A DNA stretch of 64,000 nucleotides from Hamadaea sp. GTDB taxonomy: Bacteria; Actinomycetota; Actinomycetes; Mycobacteriales; Micromonosporaceae. A program made the position numbers and the translations under genes. Below, one piece after another: positions 25,177-32,269 of the stretch (position 1 is its first letter; each line of letters starts with the position of its first letter). The stretch lies in contig NZ_JABFVK010000014.1 of NCBI RefSeq assembly GCF_013362815.1, positions 1-64,000 of the forward strand, given 5' to 3'. The notes beneath the pieces are model-generated. The model did no database searches. It was given only the letters and a program-made list of their open reading frames with translations, and had not been told where the DNA came from.

Positions 25177-25998
25177 TCAGGAGATGTCGCGGTTGCGGGT
25201 GATGAGCGTCCCGATGACGCCGGTGACCGCCGCCCAGGCGAGCAGGACGAGCCCGCCGACCCAGTAATGCGGCTGGTCCGGCAGATCCACTCCGCTGACG
25301 AGCAGGCCCGACGCGTTGGACGGCAGCGCCCAGGCCAGCTCCCGGATCCAGTCCTGGTCGAGCCAGTTCGACAGCAGCTGGACGATGATCGATACGGCCA
25401 GCGTGCCGACGAGGTACAGGATCAGCGCGGTGACGGTGGCGCCGATCTGGCTGCGGATCAGGACGCCGAAGCCGACGCCGATGAGCCCCCACAACGCGAA
25501 GGCGAGCAGGTTCAGCAGGATCGACCGGATCACCGACGAGTCGCCGAGTGCGATTTCGGCGTTCTCCGCGTTCAGGAAGATGACCGTGCCGATCACGCTG
25601 AGCACGGTCGTGACCGCCCAAAGCAGGAAGCCGAAGATGGCGGCCGCTGCGGTCTTGGCGACGATGACGGCGGTGCGATGCGGGGTGGCCAGGAACGTCG
25701 TCGTGGCGGTCTGGTGATAGAACTCGTTCGTCACCGTCAAGATGCCTAGCAGCAGCACGAACATCAGGCCGAAATACTGCCCGCTCGTGGCCATGTACGC
25801 CGTGAGCGCAGCCGGGTCGCCCATCGCGCTGATGGTCGCGGCCTGCTCGTCCGGTACGCCCTCAGGATGGAGGATGTAGTGCGCCTGGACGCAGTTGACG
25901 AGGAACGACAGGCCCCAAAGTACGACCGTGCCGAGCGCGAACAGCCACCACACGTTGGTGGTGCGGATCTTCAGGAACTCGCTGCGGATCAGCTTCAT
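25177..25998 (-). CDS. ABC-2 type transporter permease
   Basis: A 273-residue integral membrane protein with six hydrophobic segments starting with the typical ABC-2 N-terminus (MKLIRSEFLKIRTTNVWW). It contains the ABC-2 core helix with FYHQTATTTFLATPHRTAVIVAK. Its start overlaps the stop of the ATPase gene (ATGA), so the two form one exporter. Substrate unknown; relatives act in antibiotic resistance or lipid export. Confidence 0.88.
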   Translation of the reverse strand: MKLIRSEFLKIRTTNVWWLFALGTVVLWGLSFLVNCVQAHYILHPEGVPDEQAATISAMGDPAALTAYMATSGQYFGLMFVLLLGILTVTNEFYHQTATTTFLATPHRTAVIVAKTAAAAIFGFLLWAVTTVLSVIGTVIFLNAENAEIALGDSSVIRSILLNLLAFALWGLIGVGFGVLIRSQIGATVTALILYLVGTLAVSIIVQLLSNWLDQDWIRELAWALPSNASGLLVSGVDLPDQPHYWVGGLVLLAWAAVTGVIGTLITRNRDIS

Positions 25999-26918
25999 CG
26001 GATGGCCTCCTTGCCCGCAGTCAGCTCGAGGAAGACCCGTTCGAGGTCGGGCCGCTCGGTGACGAGTTCGTGGAGCGCGACTCCGGCTCGCAGAGCCGCC
26101 TCGCCGACGACGGCGGCGGTCGTGCCGGTGACGACGAGCGCGCCGTCGTCCTGGCGGGCGACCGTCGCCGAATCCAGCGCTGCGATCAGCTCGTCCGGCT
26201 TCGGCGTACGCACCCGGACCAGCCCGCCGTCGCCCATGTTGCCGACGATGTCGCCGACCGAGCCCTGCGCGACGAGCTTGCCGGCCGCGATGATGACGAC
26301 GTCGTCGGCGAGCAGCTCCATTTCGGACAGCAGGTGGCTGGAGACGAGGATGGTGCGGCCCTGCGCGGCCAGCGACTGCAGGAAGTCACGCATCCAGCGG
26401 ATGCCCTCGGGGTCCAGGCCGTTGGCCGGTTCGTCGAGGATGAGGACCTGCGGATCGCCGATCATCGCCGTCGCGATGCCGAGCCGCTGGCGCATGCCGA
26501 GCGAGTAGCCCTTGAACTTGCGGTTCGCAGCCGGGGTCAGCCCGACGAGGGCCAGCACCTCGTCGGCCCGGGACGCCGGGAGACCCGCCGCCGCGCAGAT
26601 GACGCGCAGGTGATTGCGGCCGGTACGGCCCTTGTGCGCGCTGGACGCCTCCAGCACCGCGCCGACCCCGGCCATCGGGTCGGCCAGGTCGGCGTATCGT
26701 CGCCCGCCGATCGTCGCCGTCCCGGCGGTGGGACGGACGAGGTTCAGCAACATTCGTAAAGTGGTGGTCTTGCCCGCGCCGTTCGGCCCGAGGAAGCCGG
26801 TCACACGCCCCGGCTTCACGGTGAACGACAGCCCGTCGACGGCCTTGACCTGTTTGTAGTGCTTGGTCAGGCCGGACACGACGATCTCACCGTTGGTGAT
26901 CTCACTGCCCATCGGCAC
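25995..26918 (-). CDS. ABC transporter ATP-binding protein (DrrA/CcmA-like)
   Basis: A 307-residue ATPase with Walker A GPNGAGKTT, the signature region YSLGMRQRLG (G-to-S change at the first Gly is common in this subgroup), Walker B VLILDEPANGLDPEG and the H-loop SSHLLSE. The C-terminal 80 residues form the accessory domain of DrrA-like ATPases. It is coupled to the permease downstream. The GTG at 26918 gives the longest form; ATG 26912 (MGSEI) is an alternative. It lies just downstream of egtA on the same strand's opposite end and has its own 30-base upstream gap. Confidence 0.9.
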   Translation of the reverse strand: MPMGSEITNGEIVVSGLTKHYKQVKAVDGLSFTVKPGRVTGFLGPNGAGKTTTLRMLLNLVRPTAGTATIGGRRYADLADPMAGVGAVLEASSAHKGRTGRNHLRVICAAAGLPASRADEVLALVGLTPAANRKFKGYSLGMRQRLGIATAMIGDPQVLILDEPANGLDPEGIRWMRDFLQSLAAQGRTILVSSHLLSEMELLADDVVIIAAGKLVAQGSVGDIVGNMGDGGLVRVRTPKPDELIAALDSATVARQDDGALVVTGTTAAVVGEAALRAGVALHELVTERPDLERVFLELTAGKEAIR

Positions 26919-26948
26919 AGTGTGTCTTACGGGGTCAACGCGAAACCA

Positions 26949-28274
26949 TCAGGGTTGACCCTGGGTCTCGAAGTCCGTCCACAGCGTGGCGTGATCATCA
27001 GCCGATCGGCCATCTAGTAGCGACGCGAGGTGGTCGTCGGCCGGAGTGAGGCCGCGAAGGACGAAGCGATCGGCGTACTGGGCGACCCGGGCGCTCACCG
27101 GTGGCGGTGCGCCCAGGCGGGGCAGGGCGTCGAGCGCCGCCTCGAAACAGGTGGCCGCGGCGGCGGCGAACGCGGGGCGGCTCAACCCGTGCCGGGCCGC
27201 CTGCTGCCACACCCTTGGTATGCGCCGCAACGGCTCGCACGCGTCGGCCGCCCGGTCGGCGGCTCGGGCGTCGGTCAGCAGCGCGGTCGCCACCGCGAAC
27301 GGGACGGTCCATCGATCGCCGGGCTGGGCGTCGATCATCCGCAACTCCAGGTACCCCCGGGGGCGTACCGGGGGAAACAGCGTGGTCAGGTGGTAGGCCA
27401 GATCGTCGGCGGTCGGCGTACGCGGTTGGCCGGTGCGGATCCAATCCCGGAACGTCAGACCCTCCGGCACCAGCCACGGCCCCTGCGTTGTGCGTACCGC
27501 TAAGACTTCGGCGTCGAGCGCGTAGCGTGCCCAAGCCTCGCGCGGATCGTCCCCGATCGGCGGCCGGGTGCGGCTGGGATCGAGGCTGGACCAGACCGCC
27601 TGCCGGGTGGAGCGCCAGCCGGTCGGCACGCCGCGTGCGATCGGAGAGTTCGCGAACGACGCGACCAGGACCGGCCCGAGGTCGTGTGCGAGCCGCCACC
27701 GTTCGCGGAAGCCGAGCGGACCCGGTCGTTCGTGTCCAGAGTGGACACAGACCTGCACGGATGCGGTGCCGGTCATCATCCAGCGGCCGGCGTCGCCGCG
27801 GCGGTCCAGGAAGGTCTCCATCGCCGCGTATCGGGGCGCGTCGAGCAGGCGGTGCGGCGGCCGGACGGGATCGAGACCCGCGCCCACCAGCGAGATTCCC
27901 GCATCGCCAAGCGCGGCCCGGGCGGCGGCCAGCTCGGTGGTCATCTCGGCGAGCGCCTCACCCAGCGTGTCGGCCGGCCGGGAGCTGAGTTCGAGCGCGC
28001 CACCAGGCTCCCAGGTCAGGGCGGCGCAGCGCGGCAACGCCCCGGCCGCCGTCAGAACGGCCTTCGCGGTGTCGAAAGGTATTCGTTCGCGCGGCAGGCG
28101 TTTGTCGACGAGCAGCCACTCGAGTTCGACGCCGAGCTGCGGGTCGGCTCCCGGCTGGACGGCGTGTGCCGCGACGAACTCCTCGGCCTCCCGTTCGCTG
28201 ATGCGGCGAGCGGGTTCGGGTTCCGGCGGCACGTCGGGGACATCGGTGGTGACGGACGAGGGGCGAGCGTTCAT
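26949..28274 (-). CDS. egtA: Glutamate-cysteine ligase EgtA (ergothioneine biosynthesis)
   Basis: A 441-residue member of the actinobacterial GCS2-type ligases. Recognisable blocks are LGVELEWLLVD near the N-terminus, TWEPGGALELSS, MMTGTASVQVCVHSG and RGYLELRMIDAQPGD. In Streptomyces and Mycobacterium EgtA makes gamma-glutamylcysteine for ergothioneine synthesis. The other egt genes are not beside it, unlike the usual egtABCDE cluster, so it is an orphan here. ATG 28274 is preceded by GGAGG; ATG 28310 gives a longer form without a ribosome binding site. Confidence 0.85.
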   Translation of the reverse strand: MNARPSSVTTDVPDVPPEPEPARRISEREAEEFVAAHAVQPGADPQLGVELEWLLVDKRLPRERIPFDTAKAVLTAAGALPRCAALTWEPGGALELSSRPADTLGEALAEMTTELAAARAALGDAGISLVGAGLDPVRPPHRLLDAPRYAAMETFLDRRGDAGRWMMTGTASVQVCVHSGHERPGPLGFRERWRLAHDLGPVLVASFANSPIARGVPTGWRSTRQAVWSSLDPSRTRPPIGDDPREAWARYALDAEVLAVRTTQGPWLVPEGLTFRDWIRTGQPRTPTADDLAYHLTTLFPPVRPRGYLELRMIDAQPGDRWTVPFAVATALLTDARAADRAADACEPLRRIPRVWQQAARHGLSRPAFAAAAATCFEAALDALPRLGAPPPVSARVAQYADRFVLRGLTPADDHLASLLDGRSADDHATLWTDFETQGQP

Positions 28275-28306
28275 GGCGCCCTCCGGCTCGGTTGAGACAG
28301 AGATAT

Positions 28307-28372
28307 CCATAAATCATATGGGAAATGGGAAGTATCCTCCAAGGCCAGATTGTGTTGCGATATCTTCGCCAG
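28307..28372. promoter_or_regulatory. Divergent promoter region egtA / acyl-CoA dehydrogenase-like gene
   Basis: CCATA-AATCA-TATGG (28307-28321) is a short palindrome in an unusually AT-rich patch. TATCTT at 28361-28366 followed by six bases and ATG 28373 is a leaderless -10 for the + gene. A regulator bound at the palindrome could control both directions. Confidence 0.5.
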
Positions 28373-29344
28373 ATGATGAACACCGCCGCCCGCATCGCCG
28401 ACGAGGTGCTGTTCGCCCAGGCCGCGGCGGTGGATCGGGCCGATCGCGTACCGGCGTCGCAGGTGGACCTGCTGGCCCGCGAGGGCTTCTACGAGGCGGT
28501 CGGCGGTCCGGTCGAGCAGGTGGGCCCGCTGGTGGCGGCGTTCGCGGGCGGCTGCCTGGCCACGGCCTTCGTCTGGCTCCAGCATCGAGGTCCGCTGCGG
28601 GCCGCGGATTCGTCTTCTTTCCCGGGGGTACGCGAAAAGTGGCGGACGTCGTTGGCGACCGGCGAGGTGCGCGGCGGGATCGCCCATTCCGGCGCCCGGC
28701 CGGGCGCCGGCGGGCTGACGGCGTACGAGTCGGCCGGGGGTTGGCGGCTGACGGGGGAGGCGGCCTGGGTCACCGGCTGGGGACTGATCGACGTGGTGCA
28801 CGTCGCTGCGGTCGGCGACGACGGTCAGATCCGGTTCTTCCTCATGGATGCGGTGGCCTCGGACACCCTGCGGGCGGAGGTGGTCGCGTTGTCGGCGGCG
28901 TCGGCCAGCCGAACGGCGACGATCTCGTTCGCCGATCACTTCGTTCCCGGCGACCGCCTCGTCGCCGCCGAGCCGTACGCCGAATGGGCCGCCCGCGAAG
29001 CGTCCGGCTGGGCGCTCAACGGATTCCTGGCACTGGGCGTCGCCGAGCGGTGCGTCCGGCTACTGGCAGACGCCCCGGTCGTGCCGCAGCTCGAAGCCGA
29101 ACTGGCCGCCTGCCGAACCGGTCTGCTGACGGCCGACGCGACTACTACTCCGGCTGCGCGAGCGACTGCGTCCGAACTGGCGATGCGGTGTGCCGCCGTG
29201 CTGGCAGTGCACACGGGCAGCCGCTCGGTACGCCTGGACTCGACCGCTCAGCGCCTCGTCCGGGAGGCGGCGTTCCTGCTGGTGTTCGGCAGCCGGCCGG
29301 CCATCCGTGACGAGTTGCTGAGCCGAGTCGTCCGTCCCCGTTAG
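28373..29344 (+). CDS. Acyl-CoA dehydrogenase-like protein
   Basis: A 323-residue protein with the acyl-CoA dehydrogenase fold: N-terminal helices (ARIADEVLFAQAAAVDRADRVPASQVDLLAREGFY), a central beta domain with the flavin/substrate segment GIAHSGARPGAGGLTAYESAGGWRLTGEAAWVTGWG, and a helical C-terminus. It is shorter than classical family members (about 380) and the usual catalytic Glu region is not obvious, so it may be a flavin-dependent oxidoreductase of secondary metabolism or a degenerate member. It is divergent from egtA and ends at a strong terminator. Confidence 0.75.
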   Translation: MMNTAARIADEVLFAQAAAVDRADRVPASQVDLLAREGFYEAVGGPVEQVGPLVAAFAGGCLATAFVWLQHRGPLRAADSSSFPGVREKWRTSLATGEVRGGIAHSGARPGAGGLTAYESAGGWRLTGEAAWVTGWGLIDVVHVAAVGDDGQIRFFLMDAVASDTLRAEVVALSAASASRTATISFADHFVPGDRLVAAEPYAEWAAREASGWALNGFLALGVAERCVRLLADAPVVPQLEAELAACRTGLLTADATTTPAARATASELAMRCAAVLAVHTGSRSVRLDSTAQRLVREAAFLLVFGSRPAIRDELLSRVVRPR

Positions 29345-29352
29345 ACGGCGAA

Positions 29353-29388
29353 AAGGCGGGCCGCGACGACATCGTCACGGCCCGCCTT
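29353..29388. terminator. Bidirectional terminator
   Basis: AAGGCGGGCCG (29353-29363) pairs with CGGCCCGCCTT (29378-29388), and GACGA/TCGTC extend the stem inward. An A run on the left and TTCTT on the right provide short U tracts in both directions. It separates convergent genes. Confidence 0.88.
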
Positions 29389-29406
29389 CTTGGGGATGCG
29401 AGGGGT

Positions 29407-30165
29407 TTACTTGACGGCGTTGACCGCCTTGACCACCGCGGTCGCGTTGCCCTGGTGCTTGGCGTACGCGTCGGGGAACGCGGAGCCCTGCACGGTCTGG
29501 GCGGCGACGGTGACGGCCATGTTCTGCCAACCCGGCACCCGCTGGAGTGCGCGGTAGAACTTCTTGGCCGACTCGGAGGGGTTCATGATCTCCTTGACGG
29601 TGCCCCAGCCGGTCGTGTACCGCTGCTGGAACAGGCCGACCGAGTCGTAGTCGGCGCCGGTGCCCTGGTGGGCGTACTTGAGCGACTCCGGCACGACATA
29701 GCTGGCCAGGTTGTAGAGGTTGCTCTCCTGCATCGCGGTGGCGACCGCGATGATCTGGCCCTTCTCGGAGATGCCGAGTTCCTGGCCGGCCTTGACGATG
29801 ATGGCGGCGTTGTCCATCTGCGTCTGGTTGTAGCCGGCGGTGGGCTTGACCTTGGCCGGGGTGGTGGCCTTCTTGGTCGTGGACAGCTGGCTGCTCGTCG
29901 ACTTGGAGGTGGAGCCGCCCTTCGCGGCGGTCGACTTGCCCGCCTCGGCGCTCTGGGTGGTGGTGACCACCTGAGCCGCCTTCGCGGTGTTGAGGGGCTC
30001 CGCCGTGGCGGCGGAGGTGTGGAGTAGGGCGCTTGCCCCAGCGACGGCCACCAGGCCGAACGCTGCGACACGGCGCGGGCTGGTCGTGAAGCGTTCGCGG
30101 ATGAGGGTGAAGGCGTGCGAAACCTTGTCGGCAAGCACGGTCTTGACGTCGTTGTCTCGGCGCAT
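29407..30165 (-). CDS. Secreted lysozyme-fold-like cell-wall protein
   Basis: A 252-residue exported protein. A long basic N-region (about 1-32) precedes the hydrophobic signal VAAFGLVAVAGASALLHTSAATA. A Thr/Lys/Ser-rich linker (about 65-108) leads to the C-terminal domain of about 145 residues: AAIIVKAGQELGISEKGQIIAVATAMQESNLYNL...SVGLFQQR...GWGTVKEIM...FYRALQRVPGWQNM. The AMQESNL Glu and the GLFQQR block are in the places expected for a transglycosylase/lysozyme-like fold acting on peptidoglycan. The gene has an unusually long transcribed leader (see 30166-30387) which suggests RNA-level control. Confidence 0.7.
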   Translation of the reverse strand: MRRDNDVKTVLADKVSHAFTLIRERFTTSPRRVAAFGLVAVAGASALLHTSAATAEPLNTAKAAQVVTTTQSAEAGKSTAAKGGSTSKSTSSQLSTTKKATTPAKVKPTAGYNQTQMDNAAIIVKAGQELGISEKGQIIAVATAMQESNLYNLASYVVPESLKYAHQGTGADYDSVGLFQQRYTTGWGTVKEIMNPSESAKKFYRALQRVPGWQNMAVTVAAQTVQGSAFPDAYAKHQGNATAVVKAVNAVK

Positions 30166-30387
30166 CGGTCGACCTTAGCGACCGTCTTGCACCCCTGCCC
30201 ACCTGCACATACGTCGAATGATCACTATGTACGCCATCAATGTGGGGGATAGACCGTACGCGATGGGCCCGGGAAGGCAGTCGAGGCGACAAAGTACGCA
30301 AAACGCCCATCCCGCCACTCTCGCGCTCAGCGCGTGAGTCGAAGGCGGATCCCTCGGCGCCGATCTCGATGCTCCGTCACGGCGTGA
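30166..30387 (-). promoter_or_regulatory. Long structured 5' leader of the cell-wall gene
   Basis: From the predicted start near 30387 to ATG 30165 the transcript carries about 220 untranslated bases with several hairpins, including ACTCtCGCGC-TCA-GCGCGtGAGT (30317-30338), TCGGCGCCGA (30354-30363) and GTCACGGCGTGAAC (30376-30389). Cell-wall hydrolase genes of actinobacteria often have c-di-AMP (ydaO) riboswitch leaders, but I do not find the conserved ydaO core here, so the element is unassigned. The stretch 30166-30542 contains no convincing gene. Confidence 0.45.
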
Positions 30388-30393
30388 ACACCA

Positions 30394-30422
30394 AGCGTAA
30401 ACCCTTAGGGGATGGGTCACAA
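30394..30422 (-). promoter_or_regulatory. Vegetative promoter of the cell-wall gene
   Basis: On the minus strand TTGTGA (30422-30417), 17 bases, TACGCT (30399-30394). This is close to consensus for the principal sigma factor and defines the long leader. Confidence 0.7.
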
Positions 30423-30447
30423 ATCGGTCTCAGGCGGGCATTTTTCT

Positions 30448-30467
30448 ACGCATAGCGATCTATGCGT
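30448..30467. promoter_or_regulatory. Perfect palindrome upstream of the cell-wall gene promoter
   Basis: ACGCATAG-CGAT-CTATGCGT, 8-bp arms, followed at 30467-30479 by TCACG-CAG-CGTGA. Both are located 25-60 bases upstream of the -35, between divergent genes, so they are candidate activator or repressor sites. Confidence 0.55.
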
Positions 30468-30542
30468 CACGCAGCGTGAACGATGCCGGGGGTCGGCCGG
30501 GTTCCAGCCCGATCCGGCCGCCCCGCGTGATCAGATCTAGGG

Positions 30543-31313
30543 ATGGGGCACTGGTTCGACCACGAGATCATCCGGACGGGTCGCCTGCCGCTGTTCTGCT
30601 TCTTCGCGGGCGTCGTCATCGGTTTCGCGTTCATCCGGATCTCCGTACGCCTCATCCGCGCTCAGGTCCGCTGGTGGCCCGGCAACGTCACCCCGGGCGG
30701 ACTGCACATCCACCACGTCGTCTTCGGCGTCGTCTTCATGCTCATCGGCGGGGTCGCCGCGCTGGCCATCCCGCGCGGGCACGTGGCCGCCCTCTCGGCG
30801 GTCGCCGCCCTGTTCGGCGTCGGGGCGGCGCTCGTGCTCGACGAATTCGCCCTGATCTTGCATCTCGACGACGTCTACTGGACCGAACAAGGGCGTACGT
30901 CGGTCGACGCGGTGTTCGTCGCCGTCGCGGTCTCCGGCATGCTCCTGCTCGGGCTGCGGCCGGTCGCCGTGGAGGAGTTCCTGGGAGCTCGCTCCGAGGG
31001 CGGTGGCTGGGTCAACTGGGCGGTCGCCGTCGCCGGTACGCTCGTCAACCTCACACTGGCCGCGATCACCCTGCTCAAGGGCAAGATCTGGACCGGACTG
31101 GCCGGGTTGTTCATCCCGGTGCTGCTGTACGTGGGGGCCCTCCGGCTCGCCCGGCCGGGCTCGCCCTGGGCCCGCTGGCGGTACGTGGCGGACACGCCCC
31201 GGGCGCGGGCCAAGCTGGCCAAGGCGGAATGGCGGGAACGGCGGATCCGCCGGCCGCTCATCCGCGCCAAGATCTGGCTTCAGGAACTGGTGGCCGGTCG
31301 CTTCGAACCGTGA
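30543..31313 (+). CDS. Integral membrane protein of unknown function
   Basis: A 256-residue protein with about six membrane segments. Conserved-looking features are GGLHIHHVVFG after helix one/two (three His residues) and LDEFALILHLDDVYW with acidic residues beside His, which could bind metal in or near the membrane. The C-terminal 50 residues are basic and cytoplasmic (RARAKLAKAEWRERRIRRPLIRAK). I recognise it as a protein widespread in actinobacteria but without a known function. ATG 30543 has no Shine-Dalgarno; TCAGAT six bases upstream is a weak leaderless -10. Confidence 0.7.
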   Translation: MGHWFDHEIIRTGRLPLFCFFAGVVIGFAFIRISVRLIRAQVRWWPGNVTPGGLHIHHVVFGVVFMLIGGVAALAIPRGHVAALSAVAALFGVGAALVLDEFALILHLDDVYWTEQGRTSVDAVFVAVAVSGMLLLGLRPVAVEEFLGARSEGGGWVNWAVAVAGTLVNLTLAAITLLKGKIWTGLAGLFIPVLLYVGALRLARPGSPWARWRYVADTPRARAKLAKAEWRERRIRRPLIRAKIWLQELVAGRFEP

Positions 31314-31332
31314 GCCGCCCTTGCCTTGGGCG

Positions 31333-31391
31333 CTGGATCACGGATCTGGGTCGAATCATGGCGCATGATTCGACCCGGATCCCTGATCCAG
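31333..31391. repeat. GATC palindrome (CTGGATCA subfamily)
   Basis: Arms 31333-31360 and 31364-31391, 28 bases, 26 matching; loop GCG. The outer arm CTGGATCACGGATCTGGGTC resembles that of the palindrome at 53991, so the two belong to one subfamily. It separates convergent genes. Confidence 0.85.
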
Positions 31392-31405
31392 CCCCTGAAT
31401 GAACG

Positions 31406-32173
31406 TCAGTGGTACTTCTGCTCGCCCGCAGTCACGGCAACGGGCAGGGTGTTCTCGGGCGGCGGCAACGGACAGGTGGCGTACTCGGTGAAGGCGCACG
31501 GCATGTTGTAGGCGCGGTTGAAGTCGATCCACACCCGCCCGTCGGCGTCCGGCGTGGGCACCTGAAGCGAGCGCGAGGCGGCGTACGTGGTGACTCCGCT
31601 GGTGGCGTCGCGGAACAGCAGGTCGAGAGAGCCGTCGCCGCCGTCGAACGCGGTGAGCGCCAGGTCCTGCCCGCCCACCGTGAACCGCAGTACGCCGATG
31701 GCCGACTCGGCGTGGGTCAGCCCGTCGATCACGGAGCCGATCTTGACCTCCTGCGCCTCGGGGAAGCGCTCGAAGCGGCCCTCGACGACCCAGGCCGGGT
31801 CGAAGGCGTACGCCGGAACGCCGGTGAACCCGGTCAGCGTGGGCGACTGCGGATCGCGTACGCGCAACGCCCACCAGCCGCCGCGCTCGATCACCTCCAC
31901 CTGCACGTCGCCGTGGTGCACCCGGCCGGAGTCCGGTACGCGCACCTCGCCGTCGACCGGCGTATCCAGGTAGGTCAGCCCGTCGGCCAGGTCGGCGACG
32001 AGGTAGACGGTGTCGTCCACCACCCGCCATCGGCCGGGGACGGTGTCGAACGTGGCGGGGTCGGTGCCCAGCCAGTGCAGTCCGGTCAGGCTCAACCAGC
32101 CCTGCGGGTTGCGCAGGCTCCGGTCACGTCGTTCCCGCCAGCGCTCCCACTCGGCGCGGAAGTCCTCAGCCAT
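31406..32173 (-). CDS. DUF1684 domain-containing protein
   Basis: A 255-residue cytoplasmic protein with DUF1684 landmarks: FRAEWERWRERRDRSLRNPQGWLSLTGLHWL at the N-terminus and WIDFNRAYNMPCAFTEYATCPLPPPENTLPVAVTAGE at the C-terminus. DUF1684 proteins occur in bacteria and archaea; the C-terminal motif with Cys and aromatic residues is the most conserved part. Function is unknown. ATG 32173 is preceded by GGAGG. It is convergent with the membrane protein gene. Confidence 0.88.
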   Translation of the reverse strand: MAEDFRAEWERWRERRDRSLRNPQGWLSLTGLHWLGTDPATFDTVPGRWRVVDDTVYLVADLADGLTYLDTPVDGEVRVPDSGRVHHGDVQVEVIERGGWWALRVRDPQSPTLTGFTGVPAYAFDPAWVVEGRFERFPEAQEVKIGSVIDGLTHAESAIGVLRFTVGGQDLALTAFDGGDGSLDLLFRDATSGVTTYAASRSLQVPTPDADGRVWIDFNRAYNMPCAFTEYATCPLPPPENTLPVAVTAGEQKYH

Positions 32174-32226
32174 GGTTCCTCCCAAGATCGTCCGGGAAGC
32201 GTACTCCGGGGCTGTGAACAAAAATA

Positions 32227-32253
32227 AGGCCGGTGGGTCGTCCCCACCGGCCT
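32227..32253 (-). terminator. Intrinsic terminator of the alpha-glucosidase gene
   Basis: An 11-bp stem, AGGCCGGTGGG with CCCACCGGCCT, loop five. Read on the minus strand it is followed by TTATTTTT, a proper U tract, and closes the agl operon. Confidence 0.9.
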
Positions 32254-32269
32254 CACTAACCCACAAGGG

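Noticed and set aside
30166-30387. ydaO (c-di-AMP) riboswitch
   Set aside because: Position and gene class fit, but the conserved sequence blocks of the ydaO core could not be found by eye.
30175-30420. 81-codon frame inside the cell-wall gene leader
   Set aside because: Its ATG is upstream of the predicted transcription start and no ribosome binding site or family resemblance is seen.
30448-30467. Intrinsic terminator with T run
   Set aside because: The T run is on the wrong side of the hairpin for the plus strand, and the minus strand lacks U after the stem; a regulator site is more likely.
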